Shown one piece after another: positions 15,757 through 24,380 of a stretch of 52,646 bases of DNA (its first letter is position 1; every line of letters starts with the position of its first letter). Source of the DNA: Chloroflexota bacterium (GTDB lineage Bacteria > Chloroflexota > Anaerolineae > Promineifilales > Promineifilaceae); the NCBI GenBank assembly GCA_020628815.1, contig JAHDEN010000019.1:1-52646 (forward strand). The letters are read 5' to 3'. The notes below the pieces were generated by a model. It made no database searches. It was not told the origin of the DNA and saw only the letters and a list, made by a program, of their open reading frames with translations. The position numbers and the translations under genes were made by a program.

Positions 15757-18669
15757 ATGAAACATCAAACGAGAAGTTTTATCTTTATATCGATAGTGCT
15801 TATTCTACTTGGGTTATTTAGCCTACAACCTAATGCTCTACAAAATAGCTATGCGGCCGCTGGCGACATATCTACCGTTGTTGGTGGCGGAGGATCTGAT
15901 GGGATGCCCGCTACTGAAACTTCTGTGGGGAAAGTCAAGGCATTGGCCATGGATGGAGAAGGGAACCTTCTGATTGGCGATGAAACTGCCGAACGAATTC
16001 TAATGATTGATGAAAACGGAATCGTTTCGACTATTGCTGGAACAGGCTTCGGATTTAGTGGAGATGGTGGGCCAGCCGTTGACGCGCAGATCGGATGGCC
16101 GTCAGGAATTTTTGTTGATAGCTCTGGGAATATATTTATCGCTGACCAATCCAATAGGCGAGTCCGTAAAGTCGATACGAGTGGCATTATCACAACGGTG
16201 GCTGGTAACGGAGAATTTGCTTCTAATGGTGACGGAGGCCCTGCTACTGACGCAAGTGTGAGCCCCGATGACGTGGCGGTCGATGAAGCGGGGAATCTAT
16301 TTATCGCAGATTTCCGCCATCATCGCATTCGAAAAGTGGCACCTAACGGGACGATTTCGACCATAGCGGGCAATGGCACTCCGGGCTATAACGGAGACGG
16401 CATTCTCGCAACAGCCGCACAGCTTAATACCCCCCGCGCTATCACAGTCGATAATGATGGAAATATTCTAATTACGGACACAATGAATCGGCGTATTCGT
16501 AAAATCGATTCGAATGGCATTATTTCAACGATAGCAGGAACTGGTCAGTTTGGCGGGAGTGGCAACGGCGGCCCTGCGACAGCCGCTCGACTCTCTACTC
16601 CCTCCGATATCGTCGTTGATAGTGCAGGGACGATTTTTATCGCCGATGAGCAAAACAATCGTATTCGATCGATTGATCAGAACGGAATCATCCGCAATGT
16701 AGCCGGAAATGGAACTTATGGGTTTGGTGGTGACGGTGGTCCGGCTAAAAGTGCCTTATTGGGCAATCCGCTTGGGGTAGCGGTTGACCCAACAGGAACA
16801 GTATTTATTGCCGATACGGAAAGCCAGCGAGTTCGGCGTGTTGACACCAATGGGATCATCATAACGGTGGCCGGAAATGGGTTACGCAGTTTTGGTGGAG
16901 ATGGCGGTCCTGCGATCGATGCAAAGCTCGATGATCCACTTGAGGCTACCTTCGACCGTGAGGGAAACATGTACATTGCTGACAGATGGAACCATCGCGT
17001 CCGCAGAGTAGACACAAACGGTGTCATCACAACGGTGGCTGGCAATGGTACTCCCGTCTTTAGCGGTGATGGGGGCCTTGCCACAACCGCATCCCTACGC
17101 TTTCCCGTCTCAGTTGCAGTCGACCAAGAAGGGAACATTTATATTGCAGATCTTTCCAATAAACGCATCCGTAAAGTCGATACAAATGGTATTATCACCA
17201 CATTTGCTGGGACAGGCAGTGGCTTTAGTGGTGATGGTGGTCCAGCAGTTGATGCCCACATTGGCGGCCCTACTGAGGTTGAAGTTGATCGCTTTGGCAA
17301 TGTGTTCTTTTCATCAACTGCTACTGGCCGTGTACGAAAGGTTGACAGAAATGGCATCATTACCACCGTTGCAGGTAATGGTGTATTGGGATTTAGCGGA
17401 GATGGAGGACTTGCCACAGAAGCCAGCATCTGGCCGGGGAGCCTCGCCTTCGATGCGGCAGGCAATCTGTTCATTACGGGTGGGAATCGGATACGCAAAG
17501 TCGATACAAACGGCATTATCACAACTGTAGCGGGTGATGGATCGGAAGACCTTGCGGAAGATGGTGCAATTGCAACGGAAAGTGGTCTCTACATTCCATC
17601 TGGTATTGCGATTGATGCGGAAGGCAACTTATTCATTTCGGTTAGAGGACACCAGCGCATCCAAAAAGTAGATACGAACGGAATCATAAGCACCATTGCT
17701 GGCACTGGACAATATGGCTTCAGTGGAGATGGGGGGCCAGCCATTTTTGCCCATATGTGGAATCCGGGCGGGTTGACAATAGATAGCGGAGGTAATCTGT
17801 TCTTCGCAGACATCGTCCACAATCGAATTCGAAAAATTGAAAATGTTGCGGCCGCATCTAGTCCACAGCCTACAATCACCATCGTGCAAGATGCTCAACC
17901 CGCGAGCAACACCAATTTCCGCTTTGGTGGCAACCTAGGCACATTCCGTCTTGATGATCCTGAAACTGATGATGGGGATTCGTTTACAGACTCACAAACT
18001 TTCACTGTGGATGATAGAAGCTACGTGATTCGCCAGCAAGTGTTCATGAACTGGTCACTGGCGGAGATTAACTGCTCACCATCAAGCAATGCCGTCGTCG
18101 ACCTGAGCAAAAACAAAGTCACAATTGATGTGGTCGAAGGTGAAGATGTGACCTGTACGTTTGTAAACCAGCGTCGTGGTGAGATTCATGCGCGTAAGTT
18201 TAACGACCTCAATGCAGATGGTGGCTATAGCAACAACGAGCCTTGGATGGAAGGGTGGACGATGGAGCTTTACGACAAACAGCAGCTTGGCTACCCCAGT
18301 GTGACTCAAGAAACGGCCGCCAACGGCCGGGCCGACTTCTTTAAAGTTGCCGCAGGTGACTACGCCGTCTGTGAGGTTGAGCAAAGTGGCTGGACCCATA
18401 CACGGCCGAGCACGCTCGACAGTCAATTTGGGCAACCGTGCTACAACGTGACTTTGCAGTCGGGGCAAGCACTGTGGATGCGTTTTGGCAATAGTCAAAC
18501 CCAGCCGTTACGTGGTGCCACTATGTCAGACCTTAATGAAGTAGTTGTTACGCTGCTGCCGGATACCGATGAAGACGGAAATGTTATCGAGGATGCCATC
18601 GATCCATTTGTGCCAAAGACAAATGCCACAGAGCGCAACAACCTTGTCTTCTTACCGTTTGTCCGTTAA
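15757..18669 (+). CDS. secreted NHL-repeat beta-propeller protein with FLPFVR tail
   Basis: A 970-residue exported protein: signal peptide 1-34 (FIFISIVLILLGLFSL, cleavage near SYAAA), then about 12 NHL-type repeats of some 56 residues (residues about 35-710). Each carries 'VAGNG..GFSGDGGPA..A.L..P..VAVD..GN.FIAD...RIRKVDTNG'. This makes one or two beta-propellers. A Cys-containing beta region (720-800) and an SdrD B-like module follow (HARKFNDLNADGGYSNNEPW, EVEQSGWT). It ends NNLVFLPFVR, like the 1401-residue protein's FLPIIR. AGAGGA precedes the ATG. Likely a surface or matrix protein; ligand unknown. The repeats are similar enough to recombine. Confidence 0.9.
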   Translation: MKHQTRSFIFISIVLILLGLFSLQPNALQNSYAAAGDISTVVGGGGSDGMPATETSVGKVKALAMDGEGNLLIGDETAERILMIDENGIVSTIAGTGFGFSGDGGPAVDAQIGWPSGIFVDSSGNIFIADQSNRRVRKVDTSGIITTVAGNGEFASNGDGGPATDASVSPDDVAVDEAGNLFIADFRHHRIRKVAPNGTISTIAGNGTPGYNGDGILATAAQLNTPRAITVDNDGNILITDTMNRRIRKIDSNGIISTIAGTGQFGGSGNGGPATAARLSTPSDIVVDSAGTIFIADEQNNRIRSIDQNGIIRNVAGNGTYGFGGDGGPAKSALLGNPLGVAVDPTGTVFIADTESQRVRRVDTNGIIITVAGNGLRSFGGDGGPAIDAKLDDPLEATFDREGNMYIADRWNHRVRRVDTNGVITTVAGNGTPVFSGDGGLATTASLRFPVSVAVDQEGNIYIADLSNKRIRKVDTNGIITTFAGTGSGFSGDGGPAVDAHIGGPTEVEVDRFGNVFFSSTATGRVRKVDRNGIITTVAGNGVLGFSGDGGLATEASIWPGSLAFDAAGNLFITGGNRIRKVDTNGIITTVAGDGSEDLAEDGAIATESGLYIPSGIAIDAEGNLFISVRGHQRIQKVDTNGIISTIAGTGQYGFSGDGGPAIFAHMWNPGGLTIDSGGNLFFADIVHNRIRKIENVAAASSPQPTITIVQDAQPASNTNFRFGGNLGTFRLDDPETDDGDSFTDSQTFTVDDRSYVIRQQVFMNWSLAEINCSPSSNAVVDLSKNKVTIDVVEGEDVTCTFVNQRRGEIHARKFNDLNADGGYSNNEPWMEGWTMELYDKQQLGYPSVTQETAANGRADFFKVAAGDYAVCEVEQSGWTHTRPSTLDSQFGQPCYNVTLQSGQALWMRFGNSQTQPLRGATMSDLNEVVVTLLPDTDEDGNVIEDAIDPFVPKTNATERNNLVFLPFVR

Positions 18670-18675
18670 GAAACT

Positions 18676-18712
18676 GGGGCTGGCTCCTCACTGAGTGCGA
18701 GTCAGCCCTTTT
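18676..18712 (+). terminator. intrinsic terminator of the NHL-repeat gene
   Basis: GGGCTGGCTC (18677-18686) pairs with GAGTCAGCCC (18699-18708), with one G-T pair, followed by TTTT. It starts 7 bp after the stop codon. Confidence 0.8.
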
Positions 18713-18758
18713 AAATTTCGACAACCCTGATAGGGGCGTGACACCCTTTACTTCCCCT

Positions 18759-19436
18759 CTACCCCAAATCCAAACTGCTCGTCTCAAACTTAGACTTCAA
18801 GAACCGGCCGTGGGCCAACAGCGCCTTCGAATCCTTATTGTGAATATCCACAATCGTATCCTTTAGCTCTTTGTCCAAAATCTTAAGCTGATCGATTAGG
18901 GTTGCATGGGCCGTTTGACCGTTGCTCAGCTTACGGTTCTTGGCCAAGTCAGGGGTCAGCTTCATGTAGTTGTCTAGCGTTTCTGGCAAATAGCGTAACG
19001 CCGTTTGGCGCACCACATAAATGTCCGTGTCTGCGCTCCCGATATTGCCAATATGGGGGAAAATTTGGTGTAGTGAGCGCTGGATGCTCTGTGCCCACTC
19101 CATAATGTCAGGGGACAATTTGCCTTTAATCGAGCGCATGTAAGCGTCTAGAATCTCAGTCACCTCTTCCGTAGTCAGGGTGCTAATATCAATCGGCCGG
19201 ACCCCCTGCCCCATCACATGCACCAGCGCTTTATTACGGGTGCCATCGCTCATGTAGGTTAAGCCCATACTGCCAGCCAGCGCGGCCGCACCCCCGGCCG
19301 CAATAAACGGAGCCAGCGGTGGCGCGGCAAATGAGCCAAAAATTGTGGCTCCCAGAATCAGAGCATTTCTTGGCTTAAAAAGCACTTCTTGAATAACGGC
19401 GCTGCGTGTTGCTACATCGATTTCTTGTTTGGGCAT
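18759..19436 (-). CDS. hypothetical membrane-associated protein
   Basis: I do not recognise this 225-residue protein firmly. Residues 24-60 are Gly/Ala/Pro-rich and hydrophobic (NALILGATIFGSFAAPPLAP, then AAGGAAALAGSMG), suggesting a membrane hairpin. The remainder is helical. The stretch RQTALRYLPETLDNYMKL faintly recalls the 'YLP.TL' helix of XpaC-like proteins, which occur near VWA and toxic-anion-resistance genes; two substrate-binding/VWA genes lie next to it divergently. No Shine-Dalgarno is seen; an ATTTACG-type repeat abuts the start codon. Confidence 0.65.
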   Translation of the reverse strand: MPKQEIDVATRSAVIQEVLFKPRNALILGATIFGSFAAPPLAPFIAAGGAAALAGSMGLTYMSDGTRNKALVHVMGQGVRPIDISTLTTEEVTEILDAYMRSIKGKLSPDIMEWAQSIQRSLHQIFPHIGNIGSADTDIYVVRQTALRYLPETLDNYMKLTPDLAKNRKLSNGQTAHATLIDQLKILDKELKDTIVDIHNKDSKALLAHGRFLKSKFETSSLDLG

Positions 19437-19438
19437 TT

Positions 19439-19475
19439 AATTTACGATTTACGATTGATGATTATAGATTGACGA
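19439..19475. repeat. ATTTACG-type dispersed intergenic repeat, copy 1
   Basis: AATTTACGATTTACGATT followed by GATGATTATAGATTGACG. Similar sequence occurs at 23021-23047 and 37561-37593, always between genes. The ATTTACG unit is repeated at 7-bp spacing. Confidence 0.6.
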
Positions 19476-19598
19476 GAGTCGTGAAGATTCTGAGTCTGTT
19501 GTACAATCGAATTATAGGAAAGGAAGCGAATTTCTCCAACTGATTAAAACGCAACCGGCTTATCCTAAATCCGTATTGAAACATAATCTACGAACCCT

Positions 19599-20540
19599 AT
19601 GACGAGTCAATCAAAAATATTGTTTGCGTCCATTCTTGTGTTAGCGTTAATCGCAACCGGTGTGACCTGGGCGCTCGAACGCTTTAGCTTTTATACCCTC
19701 CCCTCGCGGGGCGGGATCAGCACCTCTATTCAGGTGGCAGTTGCCCCATCTTTGGTCGATTGGGCCGAACAGGCCGCAACTGATTTCAACGGCAGCAACA
19801 GCCAAATAACCGTCACCGTTATCGAGGTAGACAGCAAACGGCTCGATGCCGCATTTAGCGCTGATACTCCCCCTGACGCATGGATCCCCGAAGCGACGTT
19901 TGTTGCCCAACAAAACGGATCATCTGCTTATAACCGAGAAGGTCAGTCGATTGCGTCAGACTCACTGCTGTGGGCTAAACCGATTTCAGCCAACTACGTG
20001 CTTGATTGGCAAGCGATCCACGATGCGGCCGTCAACGACCGGCAGTTCAACATCGCCCTCCCCGCCTCGAACAACACAACCGCCATCGCCACCTGCCTCT
20101 CGGCCGCCCAAGCCTATCATCAAACCACCGCACTTGACTTTAGCCTCGCCAACGACGCGGACTTTAAAGCATGGTATCGGGACATTGAAGCCGCCATCCC
20201 CAACGCCACAGACCCACTGGCCCAGTTGTTGAGCCGGCCGCCTGCGATTGATGCGGTTATGATCACCAACGGGCAAGGCAACGACCTGATTGATCAATTT
20301 GATACGGCCGAACCTCTGTTTGACATCGTATTTGATTATCCCTACATCACCCGCTCGTCGTGGCCCGAACTTTCAGACGACGAAGAAGCGGCCAAACAAA
20401 CGGCCGTGGATCGCTTTTACGACACCCTTGTTTCCAGTGGGAATCAGGCCGATTTGTCTGGATACGGGCTCGGCCAAGCGAGCAACAACCCGACCCCCAA
20501 CGCACGCACCATTCAAGCCTTGCAGTGGTGCTGGCAATAA
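19599..20540 (+). CDS. membrane-anchored substrate-binding-like protein
   Basis: A 313-residue protein with an N-terminal membrane anchor or uncleaved signal (ILFASILVLALIATGVTWAL, 7-26), then a periplasmic-binding-type fold. Supporting pieces are IQVAVAPSLVDWAEQAATDF, TVTVIEVDSKRLDAAF, PDAWIPEATFVA and YPYITRSSW. It is short for a solute-binding protein. It sits 88 bp upstream of a larger lipoprotein with the same kind of domain plus VWA, and both are probably co-transcribed. No transporter permease or ATPase is nearby, so a transport role is doubtful; a sensor or surface role is equally possible. Confidence 0.65.
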   Translation: MTSQSKILFASILVLALIATGVTWALERFSFYTLPSRGGISTSIQVAVAPSLVDWAEQAATDFNGSNSQITVTVIEVDSKRLDAAFSADTPPDAWIPEATFVAQQNGSSAYNREGQSIASDSLLWAKPISANYVLDWQAIHDAAVNDRQFNIALPASNNTTAIATCLSAAQAYHQTTALDFSLANDADFKAWYRDIEAAIPNATDPLAQLLSRPPAIDAVMITNGQGNDLIDQFDTAEPLFDIVFDYPYITRSSWPELSDDEEAAKQTAVDRFYDTLVSSGNQADLSGYGLGQASNNPTPNARTIQALQWCWQ

Positions 20541-20548
20541 AAAGTTAG

Positions 20549-20593
20549 TCAGTGTTTCAGTTAATTAGTTGGTCAGTTCAACTGAAATACTGA
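20549..20593. other. 14-bp inverted repeat between the two substrate-binding-like genes
   Basis: TCAGTGTTTCAGTT (20549-20562) and AACTGAAATACTGA (20580-20593) pair with one mismatch around a 17-nt loop that itself holds a GGTCAGTT copy. It may be an attenuator or mRNA-stability hairpin between the two genes; there is no T-run. Confidence 0.45.
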
Positions 20594-20628
20594 CCTACTG
20601 AAGCACTAAAATACTAAAAAAGGAAAAT

Positions 20629-22422
20629 ATGAAATTAGACAGCTTGTTTAAACGCATTACAGCCTTAGCAACTATTTTTGTTTTATTTGGATGTGGTTTT
20701 TCGATTGGTGGCGATTCTGAAGACACCGGTGGCGGCATTTTTGGGGAACGCGAAGTCTCCATGCCGTCTAACGCCATCGAAATATCAATTATCTACGCTC
20801 CAGAGAGTGATTTATACATGCCAGATGCGATCGATGACTTTAATCGCAGCATGGCAAACGGCGTCAATCCGGTCACGGGTGAATCACTGGCGAGCGGCGA
20901 GCAGCCGGTCTTTGTCGTGGGTGAACCTGGCTCCTCCGGCACCATTCATCAGGGGATCATCAACGCGTTTATCGCCCCCAATAACACAAACGTCGCCAAA
21001 CCGGTCATTTTTGCCCCGTCTGTCAGCCATTGGCTGGCGCTGGTCAACTTCCAAGTCGGCCGTGAAGTCTTTGATCTAGCCGAAGCCCAACCTACCGCCC
21101 TAGCCCCTGTGGTGATGGCGATCTGGGAAAGCCGCTTAGAAGCGATCAAGGCCAAAACGGGCCAAGATGAAATCGGCTGGGAAGAGCTGCTCCAAGTGAT
21201 GGATTCTCCCAACGGCTGGGCCGACTACGGTATCGAGGGAGATCGCACCACCGTTTATTATGGGCATACGGATCCATACGTCAGCTCCACCGCATTGAGC
21301 ACCCTCATCGCCGAATTTTATGCCTCAACCTTATACACGGCCGGTGAGACTTCGGCCCGCCGACTTGAAATGAGTTCGGTTCAAAGTGAATCGGTACAAG
21401 ACGGGGTGCGGGATATCGAATCGCTGGTAAAGCATTATTCTTCAAGAACAACAGAATTTAAAGAATACATCGCTCAAGGACCAAGCTATTTGGACTTTGT
21501 GGCGCTAGAAGAAAACGACCTCATCTTTATTAACCAAGGCAAAACGAGCTACCGGCCGCCAGAACCGCTTGTGGCTCTCTATCCCAAAGAAGGGACCTTT
21601 TGGCACGAGCATCCGTTTGGGATTGTGAATGCAGACTGGGTCACACCCGAGCAACAAGAAGCGGCCAAAATTTTCACCGAATACATCCGCTCTGAAGATG
21701 TACAGCTCAAGGTGATGGAGAACGGTTTCCGGCCGGTTAATCCTAACGTTCCCATCGGCTTCCCGATTTCTGAAGAGCTGGGCGTTGATCCCAACCAGCC
21801 CACCAATATTTTGACCGTCCCTGATCCTGATGTGATTGCCGCGGTGCAAGCCAGCTGGCAATTTGTGAAAAAACAGGGTGACGTATTCTTGGTCATCGAC
21901 ACATCTGGCTCGATGTGGGGAGACAAGCTGGATGAGGCTAAAGATGCCTCGGCCCGCTTCTTGGACGGCATGTCGGTGCAAAACCGGGTCGGAGTGATTC
22001 AGTTCAACTCAGACGTTTCGTCTGTTTCTGAGCTTTCGTCGTTAGAGTCGGCCGCGGCCCGCACCAAAACAAGCATTGGCGAACTTTATGCAGACGGTGA
22101 TACCGCTTTGTATGACTCAATTATTGCGGCCGTTGATCAGGTGCAATCGATTGGCGAAGAAGGGGATGACCGTATCCGAGCCATCATCGTTTTAAGCGAT
22201 GGGCAGGACACTGCGAGTCGCGCATCTTTGAATGATGTGGTGGCAAAAGTGCAGTCAGCTCGCTCCGGCCGGAACCCGGTCTTGGTGATCCCGGTTGCAT
22301 ATGGCTCTGATGCAGACATTTCAGCTCTAAACGCAATTGCACGGGCATCAGCTACCAAGGTTCAGTCCGGCAACCCTGAAGACATTCAGTCACTGTTAGA
22401 CTTGCTGAGCAGTTACTTCTAA
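20629..22422 (+). CDS. lipoprotein with substrate-binding-like and C-terminal VWA domains
   Basis: The 597-residue protein begins with a lipoprotein signal (ALATIFVLFGCG; lipobox LFGC, Cys about 23). Residues about 45-400 resemble an extracellular solute-binding protein (AIEISIIYAPESDLYMPDAI; EPGSSGTIHQGI; GTFWHEHPFGIVN). Residues about 420-597 are a von Willebrand A domain with intact MIDAS: VFLVIDTSGSMWGDK, GDTALYDSI, IIVLSDGQDT. AAGGAAAAT precedes the ATG. The VWA domain suggests metal-dependent protein binding at the outer membrane face. It works with, or is paralogous to, the smaller protein upstream. Ligand unknown. Confidence 0.85.
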   Translation: MKLDSLFKRITALATIFVLFGCGFSIGGDSEDTGGGIFGEREVSMPSNAIEISIIYAPESDLYMPDAIDDFNRSMANGVNPVTGESLASGEQPVFVVGEPGSSGTIHQGIINAFIAPNNTNVAKPVIFAPSVSHWLALVNFQVGREVFDLAEAQPTALAPVVMAIWESRLEAIKAKTGQDEIGWEELLQVMDSPNGWADYGIEGDRTTVYYGHTDPYVSSTALSTLIAEFYASTLYTAGETSARRLEMSSVQSESVQDGVRDIESLVKHYSSRTTEFKEYIAQGPSYLDFVALEENDLIFINQGKTSYRPPEPLVALYPKEGTFWHEHPFGIVNADWVTPEQQEAAKIFTEYIRSEDVQLKVMENGFRPVNPNVPIGFPISEELGVDPNQPTNILTVPDPDVIAAVQASWQFVKKQGDVFLVIDTSGSMWGDKLDEAKDASARFLDGMSVQNRVGVIQFNSDVSSVSELSSLESAAARTKTSIGELYADGDTALYDSIIAAVDQVQSIGEEGDDRIRAIIVLSDGQDTASRASLNDVVAKVQSARSGRNPVLVIPVAYGSDADISALNAIARASATKVQSGNPEDIQSLLDLLSSYF

Positions 22423-22427
22423 CAAAA

Positions 22428-22535
22428 AGATAGCGATAGAGGATAGAGATAGGGAGCTTGCTTTCGTCAATTTTTTCGTGATCAGTTAAGTCTGTCGCCA
22501 CGAACCTCCCTATCTCCTATCCCTTGTCCCTATCC
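22428..22535. repeat. long imperfect inverted repeat built from GATAGGGAG-type motifs
   Basis: GATAGAGGATAGAGATAGGG near 22436 and CTCCCTATCTCCTATCCC near 22506 form a long imperfect stem between two convergent genes. The phrase GATAGGGAG..GCTTGCTTT also occurs right after the photolyase stop (15346-15375), so this is a dispersed family. It may end both transcripts. Confidence 0.5.
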
Positions 22536-22537
22536 TT

Positions 22538-22864
22538 TTAAGACGCCATTTTGGCGCCCTTTGTAATTTTGTCTACTGTCTTTTTATCAGCCCGCACCGC
22601 AATGCCTACCATCTTTGCATCCTCCGGCCCAAATTGACCAAACACCTCACGATTAGCTGCATCATGCCCGGTGCTAAACATCTCTTCGGTATATGCTGAG
22701 CTTTTGACGCCTCGGCTGATAGCCCGTTTGTGGATTGTACTGAGCTTGGCTCCATCGCATTCCAGCACAATCATTGGCTGAATGCACATCGGGTTAAATT
22801 CGTTCCCGGCCGCATGGCCGAACTGCGTTCGGCTTAAGTCCAGCAAAGCTGGGCCGCTCTCCAA
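22538..22864 (-). CDS. DUF2000-like protein, N-terminally truncated
   Basis: The frame codes 108 residues. From about residue 18 it matches DUF2000, a family with a peptidyl-tRNA-hydrolase-like fold: PMCIQPMIVLECDGAKLSTI, RAISRGVKSSAYTEEMFSTG, ADKKTVDKITKG. Family members are usually about 135-140 residues, so roughly 40-50 N-terminal residues are missing. The first 17 codons are supplied by a REP-like repeat at 22812-22857. So this is probably a gene whose 5' end was replaced by a repeat. Whether the remnant is translated is uncertain; no ribosome site was seen. Confidence 0.6.
   Translation of the reverse strand: MESGPALLDLSRTQFGHAAGNEFNPMCIQPMIVLECDGAKLSTIHKRAISRGVKSSAYTEEMFSTGHDAANREVFGQFGPEDAKMVGIAVRADKKTVDKITKGAKMAS
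22812..22857. repeat. REP-like double-hairpin repeat, copy 1
   Basis: GCCGAAC-TGC-GTTCGGC is joined by TTAAG to a second hairpin with arms CCAGC and GCTGG. It overlaps the 5' end of the DUF2000 remnant. Copy 2 is about 100 bp away. Confidence 0.75.
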
Positions 22865-22911
22865 TTAGTTCTGGATTTTGCCCAATAATCCCTGTTATTA
22901 AAAAAGCGGTG

Positions 22912-22958
22912 ACATGGCCGAACTGCGTTCGGCTTAAGCCCAGCGGAGCTGGGCCATT
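22912..22958. repeat. REP-like double-hairpin repeat, copy 2
   Basis: GCCGAAC-TGC-GTTCGGC then CCCAGC-GGA-GCTGGG, both perfect hairpins. It is almost identical to copy 1, in direct orientation. A single related hairpin (GCAGAAC-TGC-GTTCTGC) lies at 15655-15671. The 22865-23242 gap holds this repeat, an ATTTACG-type repeat at 23021-23047, and the hairpins at 23104-23196; I see no gene. Confidence 0.75.
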
Positions 22959-23103
22959 TGCCAAGTGGCAAGGTCATTTCGGATAACTATGGCTATTTTT
23001 GTATCAAACACAAATTAATTCACGATTTACGATTTTAGATTGACGATTGGTAAATGTCGCCTTGCGACAGGCCAATAGTATCTTCGGAATTTTTGTAAGA
23101 CGC

Positions 23104-23142
23104 CAGCTTGCTGGTGCTTTTTTATGTGTTGCCAGCAAGCTG
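23104..23142. other. inverted repeat of CAGCTTGCTGG type
   Basis: CAGCTTGCTGG (23104-23114) and CCAGCAAGCTG (23132-23142) pair perfectly over 11 bp. Each arm is itself a small hairpin. The left arm plus TGCTTTTTT looks like a plus-strand terminator, and resembles the one at 51661-51682. Confidence 0.55.
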
Positions 23143-23160
23143 CCCATCTACAGCCACAAC

Positions 23161-23196
23161 AAAAAAATCCGAGTTGGTCATTAATGACCAACTCGG
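23161..23196 (-). terminator. intrinsic terminator of the exported helical-repeat gene
   Basis: A perfect 28-nt palindrome, CCGAGTTGGTCATT / AATGACCAACTCGG at 23169-23196, followed on the minus strand by a T-rich run (A-run at 23161-23167). It lies 47 bp past the stop codon at 23243. Confidence 0.88.
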
Positions 23197-23242
23197 AAAT
23201 TGTTCCCGTTATTAAATTATTTGTGACTGAGTCTGTCGAAGT

Positions 23243-24022
23243 CTATGCGTCAGCGGCATCTCCTGTGTCTACGTTGTCATTGTTTTGACCACGGTTACCA
23301 CGTCCGCCACCGTTCCGGCCGCTCCGCTCTGGAGCGTTCTCGATCAATTCAGCCTGCTCTGCGGTGATGTCACCGTTTGCGACAGCCTCTGCCAATGCGT
23401 CAGCTTTTGCTTCATCCATTGCAGCGCTAAACTCTTCACGAGTTAGCCCAGCTTCTTCAAGAATCTCTGATTTGCTAGTGCCATCTTCTTTAGCCGCTTC
23501 TAGCTCTTCAACGGTGGTTCCCAAAATCTCGGCCGCAGCTTCTTTCTTATCGAATACCGCTCTGAAAGCCTCTTTGGCTTCTTTCAGGTCAACTTGTTCT
23601 TGAGTAATGGTGCCATCAGCCAAAGCTTGAGCGATAGCCGCATCTTCGGCCGCTTCAGAAGCTGCTTCAAGTTCTTCGACACTAATGCCCAATTGGTCAG
23701 CGAAAAGTTCTTGGCGCTCTTCACGGGTCATGTCTTCAGTGGCTGCGTCACGAGCTGCTTGGCGCGCTTCGCTCAACTCATCTTCAGTGATGCCTAGCTC
23801 TACGGCCAAGAATTCGCCTGTGTTGATTCTGTTACCACGTCGGCCGTTGCCGTCACGACCACCGCGACCGCGCTCTACATCGTCACCCGTTACGGCCGCT
23901 ACGACTGTCTCTACAACGCCGCCATCTGCGCTAACTGGGCTGGTGGTTAATACTGCTCCACCGATCATTAAAGTTGCAAGTGCGCCGATTCCGGCTGTCA
24001 TCCATTTTTGTTTTGTGTTCAT
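23243..24022 (-). CDS. exported helical-repeat protein of unknown function
   Basis: A 259-residue protein with a signal peptide (GIGALATLMIGGAVLTTSPV, cleavage near VSADG). The mature part alternates an Arg/Gly-rich linker (RGRGGRDGNGRRGNR) with about three copies of a helical unit, 'LGIt.eELeaA...A...a.AdGtIT.EQad'. The tail is again Gly/Asn/Arg-rich. Such repeats occur in small secreted proteins of Chloroflexota and Actinomycetota; I know no function. Strongly charged and Ala/Glu-rich, it could bind metal or another polymer. AAGGACTT lies upstream of the ATG at a long spacing. A very strong terminator follows. Confidence 0.75.
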   Translation of the reverse strand: MNTKQKWMTAGIGALATLMIGGAVLTTSPVSADGGVVETVVAAVTGDDVERGRGGRDGNGRRGNRINTGEFLAVELGITEDELSEARQAARDAATEDMTREERQELFADQLGISVEELEAASEAAEDAAIAQALADGTITQEQVDLKEAKEAFRAVFDKKEAAAEILGTTVEELEAAKEDGTSKSEILEEAGLTREEFSAAMDEAKADALAEAVANGDITAEQAELIENAPERSGRNGGGRGNRGQNNDNVDTGDAADA

Positions 24023-24197
24023 GATATTTAAGTCCTTTATAAATTGAATAATGTTTAAATTTTAAATTTGTGTGCAACCGCTTTGTGTTAGGTCAAAGTT
24101 TTGTTTGAGCCATTTGCCGTTGCGTTGATGACAGTAGAATAGATTCAACTTGTTAGGAACTTATTTGGGAGTTGTTGGGGTTTATTCAGGAAATTGT

Positions 24198-24293
24198 TTA
24201 GAACTTATTTAGACAGCTCTGCTGGCGCGCATCGGCCGTTGCTTTGCCAATCCCAGAACTTCCACCTGTAACTAAAACAACTTTATCTTGCAT
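24198..24293 (-). pseudogene. 5' fragment of a short-chain dehydrogenase gene
   Basis: The minus strand reads MQDKVVLVTGGSSGIGKATA and then diverges into ARQQSCLNKF and a stop. The first 20 residues are the start of a classical SDR with intact nucleotide-binding TGGSSGIG; the remaining 220 or so residues are missing. It is a relic of a deletion. The rest of the 24023-24380 gap shows only AT-rich leader sequence and no gene. Confidence 0.75.
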
Positions 24294-24380
24294 GTTTTTC
24301 TTCTCTCATAGGCAAACTCGTCAGACCAAAGAATAACATTTATCATATAGCCAACCAATCAAATCAAGCGAGGATTCGAG

